Of a stretch of 64,000 nucleotides of DNA, positions 1 to 12,800 are shown in pieces. The notes under the pieces were generated by a model. The model was not told the DNA's origin, did no database searches, and saw nothing but the letters and a program-made list of their open reading frames with translations. The stretch is from assembly GCA_003254905.1 (NCBI GenBank), contig QANU01102670.1, positions 1,277,016 through 1,341,015 on the forward strand. Reading direction: 5' to 3'. The position numbers and the translations under genes were made by a program. This DNA comes from Nissolia schottii. Its lineage: Eukaryota > Streptophyta > Magnoliopsida > Fabales > Fabaceae. Within the stretch, counting starts at the first letter, position 1; each line of letters opens with the position of its first letter.

Positions 1-3000
1 TGTAAGTTCCCCAATTCTATGCATACTCATCAATTTCTTAGTCAAAACGTGACACATGCATTCATGTAACTGTATAATTTTCTTAATTGATTGCTTTACC
101 TTTTTTTCCCCTGCTCTTGAAGCTATCAAGTATATGGTGGATTGCCATACATAAGGTCTGCCCAAGACATTGCATTTCACGTCACTCTCTTTATAGCAAG
201 GAATGGAAGCTATGTCAATTATTATATGGTATTGTTACTTTTAAACTCTATCAATTTGATTTGACAGGGTCCCATCTCTGTATTATTCAATAGCTAAAAC
301 TAGACATAACAAATTAATCAAACATTATTATGATGCTTCTAATTAAAGTTGTTTTGGAAAAATGAATTAGTACCATGGTGGAACTAATTTTGGAAGAACA
401 GGCTCTTCTTATGTTATAACAGCCTATTATGATCAAGCCCCACTTGATGAATATGGTAATTGCTCACAACATTAATTATTATCTTGTTACCTCAATTAAT
501 TAACCTCGTTTGAAGTTTACAATGTTGCAATTTTTTTTTCCTGTTAGGTTTGTTCAGGCAACCCAAATGGGGACACCTTAAGGAGTTGCATGCTGCAATC
601 AAATCTTGCTCTAACACTTTATTGCAAGGAGTGCAGAGTAATTTCTCTTTAGGTCAATTTCAAGAGGTAAATGTTGTTATTTTCTTTTCCCAAAAGGTTC
701 ATTAGTAATTTAGTATTAACTACAATCTGAGAAGAAATTAATTTCTATGCATTGATTATCATCCAATTACGTTATATCACATAAATAAAAATGGTTGAGT
801 CTTCTTACCCCACCATTTCAAAAGTTGAAATTAATCTCATCCAAAAATTCAATTGGTTTTGGTTTCATTTTTATTCAGGGTTCTGTTTTTGAAGAGGAAA
901 ATGGAGGATGTGTTGCATTCCTCATAAACAGTGATGGAAGGAATAAGGTTTCTGTCCAATTCCGCAACATTTCATATGAATTGCTCCCTAAGTCAATAAG
1001 TATCTTACCAGATTGTCAAAATGTGACTTTCAATACTGCAAATGTAAGTTATCACTTATCTAATTCATCGTTGGTTTCAAGTTAAATTTTTACATCATTT
1101 CAATTTGTCATGTGTGATTTTTTTTTTTTTGTTGAGAGAATCAATTTCCAGCTATTATATGTTTCATTTAGTCATTTTAATGTATATTTATGAATAGGTA
1201 AAAACAAGAAGCAACAGAAGAGTCATAACTCGTAGACAAAACTTCAGCTCAGTGGGTGATTGGGAACAATTTCAAGATGTCATTCCAAACTTTGATGACA
1301 CCTCACTAAGATCCAACTCATTACTTGAACAAATGAACACAACCAAAGACAAATCGGATTATCTCTGGTACACTCTTAGGTAATTAATTAGTATATCTGG
1401 CTTCACAATTCTAATTCCTCGTTAAAATTCTATTCAAATACATGGGTAACTCCTTACTTGGTGCTCATAAAAATTGGACTAATTAATCACTAACTTGATT
1501 TAATTTTATGAAATACAGGTTTGAATACAATTTATCATGCAACGAACCAACGCTTATTGCTCAGTCTAGTGCTCATGTTGCCCATGCTTTTGTGAACAAC
1601 ACATACATAGGTACGTACATTCTACTAGTACGACACTCGTGCGCATTGATTAAAATTTGTTTCGATTAATTGAAAACAGTGATTTTAACTTCCTTTTGTT
1701 GACGTATGAACTCAAGTAACAATTTTATTGCATAATCATAATAAATACACACACTATGCACATATGCACGCTAATTAGTATTATTACCTCTTCATTCTAA
1801 TTTAAATATGGTAGGTGGGGCACATGGAAATCATGATGTGAAGTCATTCACCTTAGAGCTACCGGTTTCGGTAAATGAAGGGACAAACAACCTTTCAATA
1901 CTCAGCGTTATGGTTGGACTACCGGTATGCTCATTTTATATACACAATTTTGCTTCGTCTTTGAAAATTAAGTGTGACAAATTTTATGGTATTAAAAGGA
2001 TTCAGGGGCGTTTCTTGAAAGAAGATTTGATGGGTTAACCAGCGTGGAACTTCAATGCAGCAAAGAAGAGTCCCTTGATTTGACCAATTCTACGTGGGGA
2101 TACCAAGTACACACACAAACACATACACTCTCTTCTCCCATTTTTGTTTGATTGATAACCGCTGAATTTTGAGATTAATCGCTTTTGATTGTAAACATTT
2201 ACACTGTTTTTCATCTCTGTGGTCCAAAACAGGTTGGACTATTGGGAGAGCGATTGGAAGTATATAAAGAACAAAATAATAGCACTGATATTGAATGGAA
2301 TCAAGTGGAAAATGTTGCCGATCAAACGCTCATTTGGTACAAGGTAAAAAGACGGATGCAGGAATTTTAATCTTTGATCCAAAGGGAACTACAAAGCATA
2401 CAAAGTTCATTAAATGAAATGGCAATTGAATACTAATTTGTGGATTGGCAAATTGATATCGTAGACAACGTTTGAGACACCGGAGGGTGATGACCCAGTT
2501 GCCTTGGACCTTAGCTCGATGGGAAAAGGTGAAGCATGGGTAAATGAACAAAGCATTGGTCGGTATTGGATCTTATTCCATGACTCCAATGGCAACCCTT
2601 CTCAATCGCTGTAAGTTAACCCCCACCTACATCTACCTAGCCACCATTTAATTATTTCTATATATGTTATTATTACTTCTCTCATTTTAAAAACCACACT
2701 TTGACTAATGTTTGGATTTGGGGGTCCTCACTTTTCTAATAAAATATTACTACCTCTTTTAATTTTTTTAACAACTGTTCTTGTAATTTTTCCAAAAAAT
2801 ATTTTAGCTTTTCTCTAAAAAAATAAACAGTCAAAATTTAGTCATTTTAAGGTTTTGTGATATTTATCTAACTCATAATTAAAGGTAACATTAATTATTT
2901 TTTCTCAATAATGTCATTAATTTATTGGGTGAATTACTCTAATATTCCCAAAAAAATTTTAATGAACTTCAACATCTTTCTATTTGTCCGCCCTACACCA

Positions 3001-3926
3001 ACCTCGCTTATCTCATTTTTTTTAATTTGAAGTTATCTTTGAATATAAAAGATCTTTAATGCACAATCTTTTACATTTATCCCAAAGTTAAAGATAAAAT
3101 ATTCATTTTCTATGTTTTATTCATTTTTTAAAAATTTAGAATTTAGGAGCTTACGAGGTCAGTGTATTGTTTTCTAAAACTCAGGAAATGTCAATGTAGT
3201 ACTTTTTAGGATTAAATATGTTTTTAGTCTCTTATAAATTTATAATTTTATATTTTACCTCTCATAGATATTTTTGTTAAAAACCGTCTCTCATAATCTT
3301 TTTTTGCAAGGTTTTAGTCCCTTCTGTCATGTTAAGTTGTTAATTGTTCGCATGACAGTTAACTTTGTAACATGGTAGGTGCAGTGCAACCCACGTGATA
3401 ATCTAATCATTGTTTCATTTGCTTAGTCCTGTGTTGGCCTCTGCATACGCTTGTCTTCTTTCTCCTCCTCCTCCTCTCCGCTATAGTTCCGTGAGCTGCC
3501 GCTCCCGTCAGTACTAGCAAAATGACCTTACCCTCGCGCCCTCACCTACTTCTCTCCTCCCCTTCTCTCTTCTTCACCACGTGACTAAGTTAACTGTCAC
3601 GGTTAACGACTTAACATGACAATAGGGACTAAAACCTTACAATTTTAAAGTCTATGAGTACCCAATAATTTTTCGGTATTAGAAAAATAATGTTTACATG
3701 ACAGTTAGCTACAAGAACGAGATTGAGACACTAATCAATGATGTACACATTATGCTGTGATAGGTATCATGTGCCACGATCTTTCCTTACAGACTCTGGA
3801 AACGTTTTGGTATTGCTTGATGAAGGCGGTGGGAATCCCTTTGGAATCTCATTGGACACTGTTACTGTCACAAATACTACTCAACAAAGTTTCTCTAAAT
3901 TATCATCATTACCTTCCTCTGCGTAA
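1..3926 (+). CDS. Beta-galactosidase, GH35, BGAL16-like (5' part outside window)
   Basis: This gene encodes the C-terminal part of a secreted plant beta-galactosidase, which removes terminal beta-galactose from cell-wall glycans. Exons read from splice sites: 1 (one base), 123-228, 371-455, 548-666, 879-1043, 1198-1379, 1519-1610, 1815-1924, 1999-2106, 2233-2343, 2465-2610, 3764-3926. All phases close and give 461 whole codons plus TAA. Family landmarks are [79 protein letters not shown] and YHVPRSFL. The catalytic glutamates lie upstream of the window. The protein ends soon after YHVPRSFL, so the C-terminal SUEL lectin domain present in some relatives is absent. Exon lengths 119, 165, 108 and 111 equal those of the BGAL10 genes downstream, showing shared gene structure. 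The BGAL16/BGAL7/15 assignment rests on recalled sequence similarity. The last intron (1.15 kb) is swollen by two repeats. Confidence 0.88.
2700..3205. repeat. Dispersed repeat, family X, copy 1 (in last intron of BGAL16-like gene)
   Basis: This AT-rich block closely resembles 20665-21095. Shared stretches include 'aaggtaacattaattatt', 'aagatctttaatgcacaat' and 'aaatattcattttctatg', in the same order and orientation. No coding potential or terminal structure was found, so the class is unknown. It directly abuts the fold-back element that starts near 3208. Confidence 0.6.
3208..3690. repeat. Fold-back repeat of the 'ttttagtccctg' type inside an intron
   Basis: The left part reads 'gttttagtccc' at about 3312 and the right part contains its inverse 'gggactaaaac' near 3626. 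Longer inverted matches join about 3326-3405 with about 3571-3640 (shared 'catgttaagt' and 'gacagttaac'). The centre (3440-3570) is CT- and GC-rich. It is non-coding and looks like a non-autonomous element of a family that recurs at 48.93, 53.55 and 63.22 kb. Confidence 0.5.
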
Positions 3927-4249
3927 TGTTAGAAAGGAATTGAGGAATTACAACACACACACGCACACAGAAAATACATACAGATTTTGTTTCCATGATC
4001 AATAAATTAATTGTTTATTTTACAAAAAGCCAGATTATAAATTATCATTTCACTTGGCTTTGTAACCATGATTAATAAATTAATTGATAAAAATTTCTTG
4101 AAACATTTGCAGACCGGGATTGATTCTTTGTAACTTGTAAGTATCTCTTTGGATCTAACTACGTGATAGATGATATAGTTATTTATTGTTGTTGATTTTT
4201 ATTCGGTTTTAGTCACAACATCAATACATCACTTGTTCCTAGATAAATG

Positions 4250-5040
4250 AACAAAATAGTGAAATAAAAAAGTTATAGAGTTGCAGCCGCCTCCGTCACC
4301 TAGAAGAACTCGCCGTCGGCCTCCTCCTTCTCCTTCTTCAATGCGTCTGCATTGTCCCTGTTATAGAGTGTTGCAGCTGCCGCCTTGCTTTTCGCTAGCC
4401 ACCGTGCCCTCTCCGCCCGAAATACAATTTGGTTCTGGAACTGTGATTGACTCCTGATGTATTTTGGTCATTGTTACCTTATCTACTTCTGCTTGAATCT
4501 TTGATTCTGGAGTTGCTTGATTTGTTGAGATTTTTTTTTATTTTTTATCTTTTGTTGAATTATTTAGATTTGCATTTGTATTTTCTTCTTCATGATCGAT
4601 TGTTGATTTCTGGATTTGGCAATGAGCCTCTGTTGTTGTTTCTGGAATTTTTGCATCTTCGTTTACTAGTCCTGAGCTACATATCTGTAATTTTGATCTG
4701 AGATTTGTTATTGCCTCTTCCAATTCGATTTCCCTTTCTAAAACCTCATTCTGCATAATTTCTAGTTGGTAACGATGGAGAAATGTGATCTCAAAGGTTG
4801 TCCATGTCGTTGTTAGATTGCGTCGCCACCAAAGTGGGACTAAGTTAGAGCACTGCGAGATAATCCCTCTGTTGCCTGCAACAACCTCTCGGTTTCTGGA
4901 GTTCCTTTGGCATCGCATAATCGTCATGCACAAAGGATTCATCCGTAGCCATTTTCTCCATCCAACACTAGAATTTTTTCTTCCCAATTTTTTGTTTGTG
5001 AGGTTGAGTCTTCTTCACCATGGATAGGAGGCATGGTTGC
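4250..5040 (-). other. Uncertain coding relic with a coiled-coil-like stretch
   Basis: An open frame at 4538-4987 on the minus strand (149 codons) contains a charged helical stretch (EVLEREIELEEAITNLRSKL), typical of the tail of plant GRF-zinc-finger proteins often found near transposons. Another frame just upstream resembles the GRF signature (KGTPE). No intact zinc-binding cysteine set is visible. I regard it as a transposon-associated relic and not a working gene. 5040-5380 holds only AT-rich sequence with no recognised element. Confidence 0.25.
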
Positions 5041-5384
5041 TAGAAAGCACCATTGTAACATGTATGAAAATGGATAATCTAAAATATGGAATGTATTGTA
5101 ATATTTTTGGTATTTTATGTATTTTTGGCATAAGAACTCACAATAAGAGATAGGATATAGATAGGAATCTTTCTGAAGAAGCTAGCCTAAGAGAGAGGAG
5201 AGAGAAGAGAGAATCCTAAAGAGGAAGATGACAAATGACATCATAATTTTTCATATCTCATTTAGATGTCTTAACTCTTATTTATAATAAGTTAGACCCT
5301 ATCAATTGAACTAATTGGGTTATTGGGCTTATAACCAATTTAGACTTATTACATATAACTTCCATTGCAAAAAAAATAAAAAAA

Positions 5385-5860
5385 ATGCTTCTTACTTGCA
5401 AATTTTGCTGTGAATTTTGCCTTAAAATTTGCAGATAATCACGTTGTGAATTTTCCTTCTGATTGGAATTGACAGGTAATAAGGTGATAGGTAACTGATA
5501 GTTGTGAATTTTAAAATTCACAAGTACTTACCTGTGGATTGTTTTCATAGGAAACTATAAAATTTTGTAGATAATTTTCATGGCCAATTGAGTGTTTGGG
5601 AGGAATTTTGCTGCAAATTTTAATACAATTTTTTTTTACATGAAACGTTTCATAGGAAAATTTGCTGGAAGATTTTGTAGCAAATTTTGCAGGTAAATTC
5701 TGCCAAAGTTTGCAAGTAAATTTTGTAGGGAATCACACATGTAAATTTTACAAGAAATTCTATATGTACAGGTCGTATCAAAATTCATAGCTTTTTTAAT
5801 TCTCAACAAATTTTGCAAGTAACACGACAAAAATTTCGCAAATAATTCTGCAACTATTCA
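5385..5860. repeat. Degenerate short repeats around 'gcaaattttgc'
   Basis: About 475 bases are dominated by irregular copies of 'aaattttgc' and its inverse 'gcaaaattt', spaced roughly 15-30 bases apart. The pattern suggests a decayed simple or subterminal repeat of a DNA transposon. The next stretch, 5860-6530, shows nothing I can identify. Confidence 0.45.
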
Positions 5861-6538
5861 ATTCACTAATATTCAATAATCAACAAACCAATAAAGAAAC
5901 ATCTGAACCAATGAACAAATTGCACCAAACCAATGAACCATTAAATCAAAACTTTAGTAAATCAGAAGAGCAATACAAACAAGCTTTGTGGACCTTTTAA
6001 CTTTAAAAGCTCAATAATGAGTTATAACTAAAATGTTTGCTTTCCCTCTTTATGTTGATTGATGTGAGACTTATGTTGTTATTATTAGGCTCACAACACT
6101 CTTTCTTTTATAATTAAAAAGTTGGTTTCCCATCCTTTTGTTGTTTGATGTAGAACTTACGTTGTTATGCTAGTTGTGGTTATACCATTTATGGTGAAAG
6201 ATTTAGCAAATAGAAAGTTCAAACCGATCTTAAAATTATGCCACAAAATCACATATGTTAAGTGCTAAAAAGTTTCGTCAAAACATGATTAAATATGAAA
6301 CTCGCTAGTCGGTAAGCCATTTGCAGTATCATTATTCTATAGTATCTTACGAACAATCATCCTTAAGTAACATTCAAGGGGTTCAGAACACAAATTTGTC
6401 TCTCCCTATCTCTCTTGTTCATGATTCACTTCACCAATTTTGTTCTATATATCTCATTAACAATAACACATTCCAAGTTAAGTGAAACCAAACGTGTTTT
6501 TCCCCCCTTTATGCTGCTCTCTCCTAACAAACTACTCA

Positions 6539-8640
6539 TATTAGTCCGTTCTATAATAATAATATTTCCATATTTGACTTGTATGAAATTAATTTTTAAA
6601 ATATTTGCAATTAATTTATATTATGCACATCCTCTAAATGTTTTGAAAGATGCATGGGATATGATCTCATAGGATAAGACGACTAGTTTAATAACATCTC
6701 ATAGGATAAGACTCATGGGATATGATCTTATAGGATCTCATAAAATCTTTTGTGATTAATTTATGTTATGCACAACCTCTAAGGTTGCACTTGGTTGCTG
6801 AGATAGGACAAGAATACAAAGACATGGGGACAAAGACATAAAAAATAAGAGGATAAGTCAGTCTTGTATTTTATTTGGTGACAGTGTACAAGACACACTT
6901 ATTTGTATCTATATCGCATTTGGTTTAATGGAGACAAGATAGAAAGTACACTCTGAATGGCTTAAAATACTCTTATTGCATTAATTTCATAGAAAAAATA
7001 AAAATAAAAATACATTATCCTTATCTGAAAGATTGTGTCTCCGTATCTTGTCTTTGTGTCTTAGCAAAACAAATACAGAAATACACTAATTTTTTATCTT
7101 GAGACACAAGTTTTTTAACTTTTTTGTCTTGAGACACAAGTTTTTGTACCTGTCTCAGCAACGGACATGATTTTGTGTCTTTCTATTTGTATTTCTGTCC
7201 TGTCTCAACAACCAAATGCAACCTAAATGTTTTGAAGGAAGCATGGGATATGATATCATAGGATCTTATGGGATAAGACGACCAACTCAATAACATCTCA
7301 TATGCTAAGACAAATGGGATATGATCTCATAGAATCTTTTGTGATTAATTTATGTTATGTACTTCCTCTAAATGTTTTGAAGGATGCATGAGATATGATC
7401 TCATGGGATACGACAACCAGCTCAATAACATCTCATAGGATAAGATGCATGGGATATGATCTCATGGGATCACATAAAATCTTTTGTGATTAATTTATGT
7501 TATGCACGTCCTCTAAATGTTTTGAAGGATGCATGGGATATGATATCATAGGATCTCATGGGATAAGATAGCCAACTCAATAACATCTCATATGATAAGA
7601 TGCATGGGATATGATCTCATAGGATAAGACGACCAGCTCAATAACATCTCATAGGATAAGATGCATCGGATATGATCTCATAAAATCTTGTGATTAACTT
7701 ATGCTATGCGCTTCCTCTAAATGTTTTGAAGGATGCATGAGATATGATCTCATGGGATAAGATAGTCAGCTTAATAACATCTCATAGGATAAGACGCATA
7801 GGATATGATCTCATAGGATCTCATAAAATCTTTTATAATTAATTTATGCTATGCACGTCCTCTAAATGTTTTGAAGGATGCATGGGGTATGATCTCATAG
7901 GATCTCATGGGATAAAATGGCCAACTCAATAACATGTCATCGGATAAGACGCATGCGATATGATCTCATAAAATTTTTTGTAATTAATTTATGTTATGCA
8001 TGCCCTCTAAATGTTTTGAAGGATGCATGAGATAGGATCTCATGGGGCAAGAAGGCTCGCTCAATAACATCTCATAGGGTAAGACACATGGGATGTGTTC
8101 GCATAGGATCTCATAAAATCTCTTGTGATTAATTTATGTTATGCACGTCCTCTAAATGTTTTGAAGGATGCATGAGATATGATCTCATAGGATCTCATAA
8201 GATAAGACGGTTAGCTCAATAGAAAATTGACATAGAGGACGTGCATAACACAAATTAATCACAAAAGGTTTTAAAAATTAATTTCATACAAGTCAAACAT
8301 GGAAATATTATTGTTATAGAATGGACTAAAAGGAATTAAGTAGAACATGGTGAAAAATAAGTTTGTGAGATTTTTGCCCATTTATACTCATATAATTATA
8401 GAAAGATCTAATGAGATCATATAATTTAAAAGCAAATTTCGTCACACATTTAAGATAAGATGACCATCTCAATAGAAAATTGACACAGAGGACATGCATA
8501 ACATAAATTAATCACAATTTAAAAAAAAAATCATTTCATACAAGTCAAACGTAGAAGTATTGTTATTGTAGAATGGATTAAAAAGAATTAAGTAAAACAT
8601 GATGAAAAATAAATTTGCGGGATTTTTGCCTATTCTTTAT
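6539..8640. repeat. 145-bp tandem array flanked by inverted sequence (non-autonomous element)
   Basis: The phrase 'taaatgttttgaagg' begins units at 6634 (one mismatch), 7224, 7369, 7514, 7718, 7863, 8008 and 8153. Most spacings are exactly 145 bases; one is 204 because part of a unit is repeated. Each unit contains several 'ggatatgatctcata' segments and ends in 'ttatgcacgtcctc'. The flank at 6539-6633 is the inverse of about 8237-8340 (shared 'aatattatt', 'gacttgtatgaaatt'). The right flank is itself duplicated directly at about 8460-8640. Inverted flanks around an internal array suggest a non-autonomous DNA transposon. Confidence 0.75.
6783..7223. mobile_element. PIF/Harbinger (Tourist-like) MITE, 441 bp
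   Basis: The ends are inverted repeats of about 39 bases with few mismatches: the left begins GGTTGCACTTGGTTGCTGAG and the right ends in CAACAACCAAATGCAACC. The flanks carry a 3-base TAA duplication at 6780-6782 and 7224-7226, as expected for Harbinger-type insertion. Removing the element restores an unbroken 145-bp repeat unit ('cctctaaatgtttt'), which proves insertion into the array. There is no coding sequence. Confidence 0.85.
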
Positions 8641-8837
8641 GCAGAAAGGACAAAATAAAACATCAAAATTAATTTCTTACACCAATTTGATTCCGTTATC
8701 ATATATTTCCAATAAAAACCCACTATATAAAAGTACTATAAATGTTATGAATTTTGATTCGGAATCCCAATTAATTCACATTATTTTTTGAGTTCACTAA
8801 CATCTAAATTATTCATTATCAAAATCGAAATTATTCA

Positions 8838-9020
8838 ACCAATGGGGGTTGGTCCAAGTGGTAAGCGGTTTGGTATCGCTTAAGCAAGGTCCCGAGTTTG
8901 AGATGAACGCAATTATCCTCGCTGGGAGACTCACCCGCCATAGCCAGGTACGCGACCCGGGTCGGCTCGGATTAGTCAAGGCTAAGTCTTGGATACCGGG
9001 TAGGCAACCTAAAAAAAAAA
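8838..9020 (+). mobile_element. tRNA-derived SINE with target-site duplication
   Basis: The body starts near 'ggttggtccaagtggtaag' (A-box-like). It contains 'ggtcccgagtttgag' (B-box-like) and ends in a run of ten A at 9011-9020. It is flanked by the direct repeat 'atcgaaattattca' at 8824-8837 and 9020-9033. Size, pol III-type boxes, A tail and a 14-base duplication fit a plant SINE. It lies about 50 bases upstream of the start of the tandem duplication unit. Confidence 0.8.
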
Positions 9021-9240
9021 TCGAAATTATTCATTCCAAATTGATTTCTATTAAAAAAAGAAAGAAAATTTCGTAATATGAGAGTTCATTTAAATTGACT
9101 CCTATTATAAGCAAAATAACTTATTTTAGGAACAAATTTAAGAATGATGTATTTGGGAAGTGTTATTTTGTTTATTTTAAAAAAGAAAAAAAATTCATTC
9201 ATCATTTGTCTAAAAAAAATCTCTTCTTAGTTATGTAGTA

Positions 9241-9515
9241 CTCCCTTCATTCATTTTTGTTGTCGTTTCTCAAACAAAACTTTGTCCAAAATTAATAGTC
9301 ACTTAATTAAATTAGATTAAGAAAGTATTAAAAAGTATTTTTTACACTTATACATTTGTTATCTCTCAGACTTCCTATAACACTTAATAATTATAATACT
9401 TATTGCTCAAGGTTAATTTTTTTAATGTACTATATTTTCTTTATTTTAATGTCAAACAAATTATTTCTTAAATTGTGTTTTGTCAAAAATACTAACAAAA
9501 ATTGGACGAAAGGAA
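9241..9515. mobile_element. Stowaway-like MITE upstream of BGAL10 copy A
   Basis: It begins CTCCCTTCATTC after TA (9239-9240) and ends near GGACGAAAGGAA before TA (9516-9517). It is about 275 bp, AT-rich and non-coding. It is a sibling of the element at 11760-12030, with which it shares interior phrases such as 'aacacttaataattataa'. The matching upstream region of copy B (around 30548) lacks it, so it probably arrived after the gene duplication or was lost from B. Confidence 0.7.
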
Positions 9516-9702
9516 TAACTGGCCATATTTGTTTGTCGGAGACAATAGGGTCCAGTTTTGGTGACCCAAATAGCAACAATTCCAACAAACCACGCCTCCC
9601 ATAATTAACTAAACTAATTATTTAATTAACAGTTACACTCACATGCTCTCTTTCTCACTAAATCACACTTGCTTAATATGGTATGCATTAAGCTACGCTT
9701 AA

Positions 9703-9704
<2 letters not shown>

Positions 9705-9742
<38 letters not shown>

Positions 9743-9801
9743 TGTTGTCCTATTTAAAGACCCTTCATCCATTGATGCCTTTTACACTGAGAGCAAAAAA
9801 T
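9705..9801 (+). promoter_or_regulatory. Core promoter of BGAL10 copy A: CTTT repeat and TATA-like box
   Basis: A (CTTT)n tract of about 37 bases is followed by TATTTAAAG at 9751-9759, 43 bases before the ATG at 9802. The same arrangement precedes copy B. The short distance implies a 5' leader of only about 15-25 bases. This is inferred from motif and spacing only. Confidence 0.5.
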
Positions 9802-12800
9802 ATGAAGCTCTGTTTCAGTTCCCTTTTGTTGCTGCTGTTTTGTTACTTCGCATCGGCATTGGCTTCCAATGTCAGCTACGATGGCCGCTCCCTCATCATT
9901 GATGGACAGAGGAAGCTCCTTATCTCTGCCTCCATTCATTACCCTCGAAGTGTTCCTGCGGTGAGTGTGTGAGTGAGTGAGAGTCTCACACCATTTCTGA
10001 CTTGTAAAGTTTGTAACTTTGCTTTGTTGAGGTTTTTTGATTCATCATAAAACTGAGGGAAAGGAAAACCTCAAAGGAACTAAAAAGTTCTCCTTTTTTT
10101 CAGAAAAGAACTTTTCTTTAGTCATAGCTAAGCTGTTTGTTGAAGTAAGCTTTCTTGAGTTTTTCTACATTGGTCCTTTATTTGTATTTTTTTTTTTGGG
10201 GTTATGAAAATGGGGATTATTGTATTAGTTACTTGTTTTGTTTTGTGTATCTGATGATTTGTTGGATTTCCTCTACTGCTGTTTGCTTGATGAGAATTTG
10301 GAGGGAACAAGAATGAAATGCAGCGTTTCAAGTATGCTTCCATGTTAGTTTTAAGCATAATTGTTGTTTATTCTGTTTCTGGATTCTTGTTACTATGGTT
10401 TAGCGCATGACCACGTTGGATCCTTATCCTAACAGCTAGTGTTTTTTTTTTTCTCCCTCCTTTCTTTCATTTTTGGGGTTGTAATGAGTAATGTGTCTGT
10501 GTAACATTCTTTGTGTGTGTGACAGATGTGGCCAAGTCTTGTTCAAACAGCCAAGGAAGGAGGAGCCGATGTGATTGAAACCTATGTTTTCTGGAATGGC
10601 CATGAGCTTTCTCCAGGCAATGTGAGTAACATGATGCAATTTCGATGTACTACTTGCTAGTTGTAAGATACTCCTAGGGCTTATAATTTGATATAACATC
10701 TTAAGACTTTTTCTCTTCTTTTTTTCTTTTTCCCTTTTAAGTCTCTCATTTAAAATTGTGAACTGGTAGTACTACTTTGGAGGACGATTCGATCTGGTCA
10801 AGTTCGCGAAGATTGTCCAACAGGCTGGAATGTACTTGATTCTTCGAATAGGCCCATTTGTTGCCGCTGAATGGAATTACGGGTATGTAACTATTATCTT
10901 TGCCATGATTTTGCTTTCGGACATGGAAGCAGTAGGAGAGAGGTAGCAGGAAAAAGAGAACTAAGAATGGTTGAATGTTACAGTGGTGTGCCGGTATGGC
11001 TGCATTATATTCCAGGCACGGTGTTCCGGACTTACAACGAGCCTTTTATGGTATGTAAGGAGTACTTCGAATCTTTTCATATTCTAAGGATCAAAGACTA
11101 TCTTCATTTATTTAATTGCAGCAAATTAACTGTGATCTTCTTTGGTTTCAGTCTCATATGCAGAGCTTTACAACATATATAGTGAACCTTATGAAACAAG
11201 AGAAGCTTTTTGCATCGCAAGGGGGTCCCATCATCTTATCCCAGGCAAGAATAGCCATAAACATTAATTTGTTATTGGTGCCTTTTCCTGTATATTGCTG
11301 CGGGAACAAAAGGTGTCGGAGTTTTTTTGACTTGGATTAGCATGTGAAATAGCTATATTTTGGTAGCTTTTCTTGATTATGCTTGTCTACTTTGTCCTTT
11401 GAACATTTACAATCTGATGATGACTTCATTTAGCTTCTTTACAACATTCCAGATAGAAAATGAATATGGATACTATGAAAACTTTTATAAAGAGGGAGGT
11501 AAGAAGTATGCCTTGTGGGCTGCAAAGATGGCCGTTTCTCAAAATACCGGTGTCCCTTGGATAATGTGCCAACAACCGGATGCTCCAGATCCTGTGGTAA
11601 GATTATAATTTCTTACAACTTGTTATCAACATTGTAGACTAAAATAAAATTGACATGGATTCGTAGTGCCTGTTACAAGAAGATATTAAAAATCTCCAAT
11701 AATATACATGTGACTTTTGAGATTCATCTTGCTTGTGCCTAAAGCTATTAATTTTATTACTCCCTCCGTCCACTTTTTTTTGTCGTTTTTTAAACAAAAA
11801 TTTGTTCATGATTAATTGCCATTTAATTAGATTAAAAAATATTAAATGTATTTTTTACATTTATTCTCTTTTTATCTCTTATACTCCCCCATAACACTTG
11901 ATAATTATAACACATATTGTTTAAGGTTAATTTTTTCTATACACTATATTTTTTCTATCTTAGTGTCAATTAAATGATTTCTTGAACTAAGTGTTTTTGT
12001 AAAAAATGATAACAAAAAGTGGACGGGGAGTATTATTTATATCAATAAAGATTTTCTTCTTCTTGTAAATATCTATCCAGCTGATCACATTTAGATGCTA
12101 ACCTGCCTATTCATGATTCTTTTGCAGATTGATACTTGCAACTCATTCTACTGTGACCAATTTAAACCTACCTCTCCAAATAAGCCCAAAATTTGGACCG
12201 AGAACTGGCCTGGATGGTATGTTGGATTCACCTTTACCTTTGCTTCCTGTACAGTCACAATTTGTTCGTGTTCAAGTTTTATAATTCAACCCTTTTGAGT
12301 TTATTTAGACCCAAAACTAAGAGGGTGTTTTTCTTTTCCCATCTTTTTTCCTGCTGGTTAGAGGAGTTCTAAGTGTGCATCAGTTTAATTTTCTTTCGAT
12401 CTTGCAATATGGAAAGTATCTCAGATTTATTGATCTTTTGTGTTGGGGTCTTATTATTGTAAGGTTTAAAACTTTTGGGGGCAGAGATCCTCACAGGCCA
12501 GCTGAAGATGTCGCATTTGCTGTTGCCCGTTTCTTCCAAAAAGGTGGAAGTGTACAGAACTACTACATGGTATAGATGATGTCTTTTTTTTTGGATTTAT
12601 TATCATTGTAACTACTAAACATTTTATTTATAGGGAGAAAAAGACCTTGATCTCCATATGCCATGTAGTTTATTTTCCTCTGGTCTTGACCTCTTTGTCT
12701 CATCCTTGTGGGATAGTATCATGGTGGAACAAATTTTGGGCGTACAGGTGGTTGGTTCATTACTACAAGTTATGACTATGATGCCCCGATAGATGAGTAT

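Noticed and set aside
4538-4987. A 149-codon minus-strand frame as a working gene
   Set aside because: No intact domain or splice context; kept only as a low-confidence relic.
9705-9741. The CTTT repeat as a special regulatory system
   Set aside because: Simple repeats are common in plant promoters, and both copies have it by descent.
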